Shown piece after piece: positions 1-5,149 of a DNA stretch of 6,540 nt. The stretch lies in NCBI GenBank assembly GCA_003221435.1, contig QHRS01000229.1, forward strand, positions 1,792-8,331, given 5' to 3'. Under the pieces are notes generated by a model. The model was not told the DNA's origin. It saw only the letters and a list, made by a program, of their open reading frames with translations, and did no database searches. Numbering within the stretch: the first letter of the stretch is position 1; each line of letters begins with the position of its first letter. The translations under genes were made by a program, and so were the position numbers. The DNA is from Candidatus Rokuibacteriota bacterium (GTDB lineage Bacteria > Methylomirabilota > Methylomirabilia > Rokubacteriales > CSP1-6).

Positions 1-735
1 GCCGGCGCCGCTGCACACGTTGTACGCGGCGCCGCGACGCCCGCGCTCGAGCAGTACCACGTAGGCGCGCGCCACGTCGCGCACGTCCGTGAAGTCGCGC
101 GTCACGTCCAGGTTGCCGACCCTGAGCACAGGCTTGAGGCCGCGCGCTTCGATGGCGGCGATCTGCCGCGCGAAGCTTGGGATCACGAATCGCGAGTCCT
201 GGCCGGGCCCGGCGTGCGCGAACGAGCGCGCGCGGATCACGTCCTGGCCGCGCTCGGCCGTGATCGCCGCGAACGCGTCGGCCGCGGCCTTGGACAGCGC
301 ATAGGGACTCACCGGCCGGAGCGGAGCGTCCTCGGCCGCGCGCTCGCCGTCCGGCTGCGGCCCGTAGATCTCGCCGCTCGTCACGATCAGCGCGCGTGCC
401 TGCGGCGCCTGGGCGTTCAGCGCCTCGAGCAGATGCCAGGTCCCGGCCGCGTTCACCCGAAACGTCTCCGCCGGCCGCTCGAACGAGAGCGCGGCGCTGC
501 TCTGCCCCGCCAGGTGCAGCAGGAAATCCGGCCGCGCCGCCGCAACGGCACGCGCGAGGCTCTCGGGATCGTTGAGGTCCGAAGCGTGCCACGCCTCGAG
601 CGCGGCGCCCGCGGGCGGTACCACGCCCGTGTCGTGCACGCGCGCCCCGCGCGCCGCGAGCTCGCGCACGGCGTGCGGCCCCACGAAGCCTCCGGCGCCG
701 GTCACAAGCACCGTGCGACCGCGGAGCTCCGTCAC
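1..735 (-). CDS. rmd: GDP-6-deoxy-D-mannose reductase-like SDR enzyme (3' end cut by window edge)
   Basis: This is an extended short-chain dehydrogenase/reductase that probably reduces GDP-4-keto-6-deoxy-D-mannose to GDP-D-rhamnose in the cytoplasm. I translated 245 codons from a GTG at 735 to the window edge with no stop. The N-terminus carries the Rossmann dinucleotide motif TGAGGFVG (residues 12-19). The catalytic elements are TSGEIYG (119-125) and SPYALSK (143-149), giving Tyr145 and Lys149. The stretch FAHAGPGQ (172-179) and the segment VGNLDVTRDFTDVRD (206-220) are typical of Rmd-type enzymes, as is YNVCSG near the edge. About 60-80 C-terminal residues should lie outside the window. It follows the gmd-like gene by 49 bases, so co-transcription is likely. 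The GTG start has no visible Shine-Dalgarno sequence and a tight hairpin sits just before it. The start is therefore uncertain, although no better in-frame start was found. It could instead be a second dehydratase or another NDP-sugar epimerase. Confidence 0.8.
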   Translation of the reverse strand, partial: MTELRGRTVLVTGAGGFVGPHAVRELAARGARVHDTGVVPPAGAALEAWHASDLNDPESLARAVAAARPDFLLHLAGQSSAALSFERPAETFRVNAAGTWHLLEALNAQAPQARALIVTSGEIYGPQPDGERAAEDAPLRPVSPYALSKAAADAFAAITAERGQDVIRARSFAHAGPGQDSRFVIPSFARQIAAIEARGLKPVLRVGNLDVTRDFTDVRDVARAYVVLLERGRRGAAYNVCSGAG

Positions 736-741
736 GGCCGG

Positions 742-758
742 CGGCGCCGCGGGCGCCG
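742..758 (-). promoter_or_regulatory. Tight hairpin just upstream of the rmd-like start
   Basis: CGGCGCC and GGCGCCG form a perfect 7-bp inverted repeat around a 3-nt GCG loop. It ends 6 nt before the GTG start on the minus strand, where a Shine-Dalgarno sequence would normally be. In mRNA it could limit access to the start or enforce translational coupling to the gmd-like gene. No U-run follows it, so it is not an obvious terminator. In DNA this rich in GC, chance is a real alternative. Confidence 0.35.
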
Positions 759-784
759 GGCCTCGAGCTGGCCTCGCGTCCCCA

Positions 785-1738
785 CTATCGCGCCCGCCAG
801 TACTCCAGCATGTCGGCGAGCGTCTGCTCGAACGGGATCGTGGGCTCCCAGCCGGTGGCGTTCGTGAACTTCCCGTGATCGCCGATCAGGACCGGCACGT
901 CGCTGGGCCGCAGCCGCGCCGGATCCTGCTTCACCTCGATCTTCACCCGCGACAGCCCCAGCAGGTGGTCGAGCACGTCCTTGATCTTCCACGCCCGCCC
1001 GCTGCAGATGTTGTACACCTCGCCGGGTTCGCATTTCTCGAGCGCGAGCCAGTAGGCGCGCACCATGTCGCGCACATCGGTGAAATCGCGCAACGCCTCG
1101 AGGTTCCCCACGTGCACCACCGGCGGCTTCCGCCCTTTCTCGATGTCGGCGATCTGCTTCGCGAAATCCGACGCCACGAACACGGGACCGCGGCGCGGGC
1201 CTTCGTGGTTGAAGCCGCGCGTGCGCACGTTGTCCACCTTCCACGACATCCAGTACTGGTAGCCGAGCATGTCCTGCGCGACCTTGCTGACCGCGTAGGG
1301 CGACAGCGGCCGCAGCGGGTTGGTCTCCAGGATTGGCACCTCGTCGGGGTACACCATGCCGTACTCCTCGCTCGAGCACGCGAGCTGGATGCGGCAGCGA
1401 GATCCGATGCGGCGCACGGCCTCGAAGATGTTGAGCTGCCCCAGCACGTTCGTGGTCAGGGACTCGCTCGGCGCGCTCCACGAGGTGGGGACGAACGACT
1501 GGGCCGCCAGGTGGAACACGAGGTCGGGGCGCACCCGCTCCAGCGTGTCCCGGGTGGACGAGGCGTCGCGCAGGTCGCACTCGAGCAGCGTGATGTGATC
1601 GCGGAGGTGCTCGATGTTCTCCGTGCGACTCCGCCAGCGCTGGATGCCGTAGATCTCGCAGTCGCCGCGGGTCAGCAGGTAGTCGACGAGGTGGCTGCCG
1701 GCGAAGCCGGTGACTCCGGTGACGAGTACTCGGCGCAT
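785..1738 (-). CDS. gmd: GDP-mannose 4,6-dehydratase-like SDR enzyme
   Basis: This 317-residue extended SDR protein probably converts GDP-mannose to GDP-4-keto-6-deoxy-D-mannose using bound NADP(H). Visible elements are the Rossmann motif GVTGFAG (residues 8-14), LAAQSFV (78-83 region) for the nucleotide-binding fold, SSEEYG (122-127), which aligns with the Thr/Ser-x-Glu catalytic pair of Gmd, and SPYAVSK (146-152) with Tyr148 and Lys152. FNHEGPRRG (176-184) closely resembles the Gmd signature NHESPRRG. The C-terminal third (GNLEALRDFTDVRD, then YNICSG) looks more like Rmd, and the protein is shorter than classical Gmd of about 345-370 residues. An Rmd-like role is therefore possible. The ATG at 1738 was chosen because MRRVLVTG begins the fold directly and GAGGA (1744-1748) lies 5 nt upstream; the longer open frame to 1915 adds only non-conserved residues. 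It is the first gene of the leftward pair. Confidence 0.85.
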   Translation of the reverse strand: MRRVLVTGVTGFAGSHLVDYLLTRGDCEIYGIQRWRSRTENIEHLRDHITLLECDLRDASSTRDTLERVRPDLVFHLAAQSFVPTSWSAPSESLTTNVLGQLNIFEAVRRIGSRCRIQLACSSEEYGMVYPDEVPILETNPLRPLSPYAVSKVAQDMLGYQYWMSWKVDNVRTRGFNHEGPRRGPVFVASDFAKQIADIEKGRKPPVVHVGNLEALRDFTDVRDMVRAYWLALEKCEPGEVYNICSGRAWKIKDVLDHLLGLSRVKIEVKQDPARLRPSDVPVLIGDHGKFTNATGWEPTIPFEQTLADMLEYWRAR

Positions 1739-1743
1739 GAGGG

Positions 1744-1748
1744 TCCTC
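1744..1748 (-). promoter_or_regulatory. Ribosome binding site of the gmd-like gene
   Basis: On the minus strand GAGGA lies 5 nt before the ATG at 1738. It supports this start over the upstream in-frame ATG at 1915. Confidence 0.6.
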
Positions 1749-1832
1749 GGGCTCGAGCGCCGCCCGGGCGGCGCGGATGCGGCCTGCGCCGGATTCGCAC
1801 GGGTGCCCTGGCGATCGGCGAAGCAGCGGCGG

Positions 1833-1861
1833 ACCGTAGGGCTTTTGTGAAACCCGGTCAA
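1833..1861 (-). promoter_or_regulatory. Candidate sigma70-type promoter for the gmd-rmd operon
   Basis: On the minus strand TTGACC (1861-1856) matches five of six bases of the -35 consensus. It is followed after exactly 17 nt by TACGGT (1838-1833), a weaker -10 match of three of six. The spacer has a T/A-rich patch (TTTCACAAAA) that stands out in this GC-rich DNA. It would give a leader of roughly 85-90 nt before the ATG at 1738. This is a visual match only. Confidence 0.4.
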
Positions 1862-1881
1862 CGCGCGCCGCGTCGCTGCGT

Positions 1882-1900
1882 CTTCGTACCCGAAACGAAG
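1882..1900. promoter_or_regulatory. Inverted repeat between the divergent promoters, possible operator
   Basis: CTTCGT (1882-1887) and ACGAAG (1895-1900) form a perfect 6-bp inverted repeat around 7 bases, the form of a dimeric repressor site. It lies between the two candidate -35 boxes (1856-1861 and 1924-1929), so a bound protein could influence both directions. No regulator gene is in the window to pair it with. Confidence 0.3.
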
Positions 1901-1923
1901 TGCCGCGTTCGGCAAACGACTCC

Positions 1924-1952
1924 TTGAGCCGGCGGGGACGAGCGCCTAGCAT
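1924..1952 (+). promoter_or_regulatory. Candidate sigma70-type promoter for the phosphatase gene
   Basis: TTGAGC (1924-1929) and TAGCAT (1947-1952) each match four of six consensus bases and are separated by 17 nt. The -10 element starts a locally AT-richer patch (TAGCATACATACG). Transcription would begin near 1959, leaving a leader of about 188 nt before the GTG start at 2147. Confidence 0.4.
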
Positions 1953-2133
1953 ACATACGCTCACCGATCGGCGTTCCCCAAACCGTACGTCGATCCACGA
2001 TCCGGGCCACCCTCGACCCGCCACGGCCGCCTTGGCGCTCCGCGTCGCACGTGGGGTCCAGGTTCCGCCACGGCCCACTGCACGCCGCGCGGTCTACACG
2101 GACCCCTCGACGCCGCGTTGCCGCCGTGTCGCT
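1953..2133 (+). other. Long untranslated leader of the phosphatase gene, no gene seen
   Basis: This stretch holds no convincing coding sequence. The open frame that extends upstream of the phosphatase start here is rich in Arg and Pro and lacks any conserved or signal-like feature. I recognise no riboswitch family in it. Together with 1739-1952 it makes up the divergent intergenic region of about 400 bases. Confidence 0.4.
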
Positions 2134-2139
2134 GGAGGA
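2134..2139 (+). promoter_or_regulatory. Ribosome binding site fixing the GTG start of the phosphatase
   Basis: GGAGGA lies 7 nt before the GTG at 2147. This strong match decides the start, since the first residues after it lead straight into a signal peptide. The other in-frame GTG at 2051 has no comparable site. Confidence 0.7.
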
Positions 2140-2146
2140 CGGATCC

Positions 2147-3683
2147 GTGCCTGTTCCTTCGCAACGCCGCCTCGAGCAACGAGCCTCGAGGAACCTCCCT
2201 CGCAATCTGCTGGTTCTCATGTGCGCCGCCGCCGCACTCGTCGACGCCGCGGGCGCCCGAGCCGCCGACGAGATTCACTGGACCGTGACGGGCCCGACCT
2301 CGGTCTCGTTCGACTGGCGCGGCAACGACACCGCGATCCGGTACGGCCTGACGGCGCGCTACGACCGGTCCGTCACCGCCGCCGCCCCGGCACCGGTGCC
2401 GACGTCCTCTGCCGGTCCGTTCTGGGAAGCGCGGCTCACCGGGCTCTTGCCCGACACGCTGTACCACTATGCGATCGGCGCCGGAACGGATCACACGTTC
2501 CGCACCGCGCGCCGGCGCGGCACCTCCGCCTTCGTCGTGGCGGGTCGGCGTGGTGCAGCAAATGGTCGCGGACCAGCGGCCCGCGTTCACGCTGATGGTG
2601 GGCGATCTGACGTACGCCAACGACCACGGCCAGGCGCAGGTCGACAATCACTTCAACGACGTCATGGTGTGGTCCCAGGACGCCGCCTACATGCCGGCGT
2701 GGGGCAATCATGAATGGGACTCGAGCGGCGACGACCTGCGCAACTACAAAAGCCGTCTGGATCTCCCGAACCCGCAGACCTCACCGGGGACGCCGGCGAT
2801 CTCCAACTACGGCGAGGACTGGTACTGGTTCGACTACGGCAACGTGCGGTTCATCGCCTATCCGGAGCCATGGAGCGGCGCATGGGCGGACTGGTACACG
2901 AGGGCCAAGACACTCATGGACCAGGCGCAGTCCGATCCCACGATCACGTTCATCGTGACCATGGGACATCGGCCCGCCTATTCCTCGGGCCATCATCCCG
3001 GCGACTCGACGCTGCGCGGCTACATGGACGACCTGGGCAAGAATCACAGCAAGTACAAGCTCAATGTGAACGGCCACAGCCACGACTACGAGCGCACCTA
3101 CCCGCAGTCGGGCGTGATCCACATCACGGCGGGGATCGGCGGCTCCTCGCTGGAAGAGGATCCGAGCGGCAGCTGCCTGTGGGCGGGTGGATGTCCGGCT
3201 CCGGCGTACTCGGCGTTCCGCGCGTTTCACCACGGCATCGTGCGGCTCACGTTCGGGCTGCGCGCGATCCAGATCGACGCGCTGTGCGGGCCCGCGGGCG
3301 ACGGTGGAACGAACCTGAACGACATCAGCTGCACGCAGGGCGGCGTGTTCGATCACGTCACGATCCGGAGCGACATCGCGGCCAGCCGCGGGCCCGACGG
3401 GCCGCCCGCGGCGTTCTCCGCGGCGCTCGCGCCGAATCCCGTCCTGGGCGGCGGGACCATCACGTTCGCGATGCCGCGAGCGGGACGCGCGAGCGCGAGC
3501 ATCCAGGATCTCGCGGGCCGGCGCGTGCGAACCGTGGTGGAAGGCAAGCTGGCGGCCGGCATCCACCAGTATGCGTTCGACGGCCGCTCCGACACCGGCG
3601 CTCGGCTGCCGGCCGGCGTCTATTTTTACAGCGTGAGCGCGCCGGGCGGGATGATCACGCGGCGGTTCGCGATGCTGCGTTAG
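2147..3683 (+). CDS. Secreted purple acid phosphatase-like metallophosphoesterase with FlgD-like C-terminal domain; frameshifted near 2546
   Basis: This is probably an extracytoplasmic phosphomonoesterase or phosphodiesterase with a two-metal centre. Reading starts in the frame of the GTG at 2147. Residues 1-39 form a signal peptide: an Arg-rich start, LLVLMCAAAALV, and a likely cut after ARA. Residues 40 to about 125 resemble the fibronectin-III-like N-domain of purple acid phosphatases (LTGLLPDTLYHYAIG...FRTA). After Gly133 (codon 2543-2545) homology jumps by one base to the frame starting at 2547 and continues to the TAG at 3681. That frame has GDLTY (2601-2615), GNHEW (2703-2717), VTMGHRP (from 2955) and GHSHDYERT (3072-3098), the metal-binding motifs of the family in order. 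Two Cys pairs could form disulfides. The final ~89 residues (from 3414: APNPV, AGRRVRT, AGVYFYS, RRFAMLR) form a FlgD/T9SS-like beta domain, often a surface-sorting or tail domain. The first motif, GDxG, is missing at the frameshift, so the gene is either broken or misread. The next gene ends convergently 9 bases on. Confidence 0.8.
2543..2549 (+). other. Frameshift site in the phosphatase gene
   Basis: The upstream frame reads TTC GTC GTG GCG GGT (FVVAG) up to 2545, and the downstream frame resumes with GGC GTG GTG CAG (GVVQ) at 2547. The single C at 2546 separates them. Purple acid phosphatases have GDxG at this position. Loss of 5 bases between the two Gly codons would remove the Asp and one further residue and shift the frame exactly as seen. 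A plain one-base insertion would fix the frame but leave no Asp. Confidence 0.75.
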
Positions 3684-3692
3684 TACGGAGCC

Positions 3693-4955
3693 TCAGCGGT
3701 TCGTCTCGGCTCCGATCTTGGTCTCGGGCGCCGGCAGCCGGCTCTTGCCGGTCGAGCGCGGCGAGCGGCTGTGATCGACGGGACGCGCGCCCTCCGGCGG
3801 ACGCTTGGGGAACACGGGCGCAATCGCCGCATCCATCGCCAGCGCCCAGTCGGCGTTGTCGACCTTGCTCTTCTCGAGACTCTTCGCGAACGCATGCCAC
3901 GTGCGCCGCGCGGCCTCGATGTAGCGGGGCTCGTGTGCCACGTGCCCGAGCTCGCTCAGGAACAGCGCGGCCCGCGCGTTCTCGCGCGCGTCGTGCCCGG
4001 GGCGGCGGAAGCGGCTGGAGTGCAGCGGCGTCTCGGTGCGGAACGCGCCGCGCTCGTCGAGGAACCGCGACAGCATGCAGTCCGCCACGCGGCGGGCGCG
4101 GTCCAGGTCCTGGGGCCGGCCTCCGAGCTGGGCGCTCAGCACCAGCGCGCGGCCCATCTCGGTCTGGTCCGCGAGCTTCGGCGACGACAGGAGCTCGCCG
4201 AACGCGTCGGTGCGCACGAATCCCACGCTCTCGCGCCACGCCGTCTCCCACACCCGGTCGATGCTGCGGAACGCGAAGTCGCGGCGCCGCGGATCGCGTC
4301 CCGCCGCCCACCAGCGCAGCCAGGCGTGAATCGCCACGCCGTTCGCCTCCGGCACGAGATCCTGGTCCCCGACCGGGTTGGACGTGAAGCCGCCCCGCCC
4401 GTCCACCACGTTGCGCTCCGCGAATTCGAGCAGGCGCACCGCCGAGACCCAGTAGCGCGAGTCGTTCGTCGCCTCCCACGCGTCGATCAGGTTCTCGAGC
4501 CGCCGCGCGTTGGTCACGGTCGGACGGTCGAACTGGCCCTGGCCCGCCACGACCTCGCGACGCCTGTAGAAGCCGCCGCCCACGCTGTCCTCGAGCCCGA
4601 GCATCCATTGCACGGTGTAGACCCCGCAGCCGCGCCAGCGCTGCTGGCCTTCGCGGCGGCCCAGCAGGAAGGCCAGGTCGATCGCGCTCTCGCTGACCAC
4701 GCCCTGTCTCGTGACGAAGCCGCCGTAGGTGCTGTCGAACGCGTCCTGCACGCGGAAGCACAGCCGCTGCCACAGCGCCTGATCGTCGGGGTCGAGCCCC
4801 TTGAGCTCGATGGACGTCCGGGCCGCGGGATGCGTGTGCCTGCCGGCAAGCGCATCGCGCGCGCTGCCTGCGATGCCTACCAGCACGCACACCAGGGCCG
4901 CCGCACCCGTGCTGCGCGCGGTGAAGCCGTGGGGACGCCGAATGATCGGGCTCAA
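3693..4955 (-). CDS. Secreted YyaL/SPATA20-like alpha/alpha-toroid protein lacking the thioredoxin domain
   Basis: This is a 420-residue exported protein of unproven function. The start is a TTG at 4955 backed by GGAGGTGA; the open frame upstream of it contains no plausible start or conserved sequence. Residues 1-37 form a signal peptide (GAAALVCVLVGIAG, cut after ALA). The body is helical with Gly-rich turns spaced like an (alpha/alpha)6 barrel: YGGF (77-80), GGGFY (126-130), GRGGF (186-190). The pattern TNARRLENLIDAWEATND (148-165) followed by RYW resembles the YyaL segment around YDNALLALAYLEAYQATGD. ENARAALFLSELG (325-337), then HEPRYIEAA and a late WALAMDAAIAP, resembles the YyaL C-terminus. 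The usual N-terminal DUF255 thioredoxin domain with its CHWC motif is absent, as is the FEKMLYDN motif. The tail (384-420) is charged, Pro-rich and likely disordered. A sugar-processing or structural role is possible, but I assign none. Confidence 0.7.
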   Translation of the reverse strand: MSPIIRRPHGFTARSTGAAALVCVLVGIAGSARDALAGRHTHPAARTSIELKGLDPDDQALWQRLCFRVQDAFDSTYGGFVTRQGVVSESAIDLAFLLGRREGQQRWRGCGVYTVQWMLGLEDSVGGGFYRRREVVAGQGQFDRPTVTNARRLENLIDAWEATNDSRYWVSAVRLLEFAERNVVDGRGGFTSNPVGDQDLVPEANGVAIHAWLRWWAAGRDPRRRDFAFRSIDRVWETAWRESVGFVRTDAFGELLSSPKLADQTEMGRALVLSAQLGGRPQDLDRARRVADCMLSRFLDERGAFRTETPLHSSRFRRPGHDARENARAALFLSELGHVAHEPRYIEAARRTWHAFAKSLEKSKVDNADWALAMDAAIAPVFPKRPPEGARPVDHSRSPRSTGKSRLPAPETKIGAETNR

Positions 4956-4959
4956 CCGT

Positions 4960-4967
4960 TCACCTCC
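4960..4967 (-). promoter_or_regulatory. Perfect Shine-Dalgarno sequence for the TTG start
   Basis: GGAGGTGA on the minus strand is fully complementary to the anti-Shine-Dalgarno end of 16S rRNA. The core GGAGG ends 7 nt before the TTG at 4955. No ATG or GTG gives a comparable start near the signal peptide. Confidence 0.75.
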
Positions 4968-5149
4968 GCTCGACCGGGGACTCCCAGGAGCAGCGCCCCA
5001 TCCAAGACCGTGGGGATTGGGAGGGTTGTCGGCAGGTGAGCGGGCGGACTGAAGGGAGGCCCGCGGGCGGGCGGAGCCCGGCCGCAGGGCCCGCCCGGCA
5101 ACGAGCGACTTCGGCGATCTCGCGCCCGGCTTGTGGCCCCGCGCGCGGC
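4968..5149. other. Intergenic region between the OPT and YyaL-like genes
   Basis: Apart from the stem-loop at 5064-5097 I see no gene and no promoter with recognisable -35 and -10 boxes on the minus strand. The YyaL-like gene may depend on read-through from the transporter or on a promoter I cannot recognise. Confidence 0.4.
5064..5097 (-). terminator. GC-rich stem-loop downstream of the OPT gene
   Basis: CGGGCGGGC (5064-5072) pairs perfectly with GCCCGCCCG (5089-5097) over 9 bp with a 16-nt loop. It lies about 50 bases after the transporter stop and before the YyaL-like gene. No U-tract follows on the minus strand, so it is not a standard intrinsic terminator. It could attenuate, act with Rho, or protect the transcript's 3' end. 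Confidence 0.35.

Noticed and set aside
1861..1873. ACGCG-CGC-CGCGT inverted repeat as an operator
   Set aside because: Alternating GC repeats of this length are expected by chance in this DNA, unlike the less GC-rich repeat at 1882-1900.
572..1927. Long plus-strand open frame opposite the gmd and rmd-like genes
   Set aside because: Its product is an Arg/His/Val-rich antisense reading typical of high-GC DNA, while the minus strand has clear SDR motifs.
2207..2224. Possible lipoprotein signal (LVLMC) in the phosphatase leader peptide
   Set aside because: Met before Cys does not fit a lipobox, and the hydrophobic stretch continues past Cys to a good ARA signal peptidase I site.
2469..2471. 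ATG as start of the phosphatase
   Set aside because: The first ~25 residues from it are a wrong-frame reading of the N-domain. The true N-terminus with signal peptide and Shine-Dalgarno sequence lies in the other frame from 2147.
3730..3742. GCCGG-CAG-CCGGC hairpin as a terminator for the convergent genes
   Set aside because: It lies inside the YyaL-like coding region, has only 5 bp and no T-run follows it.
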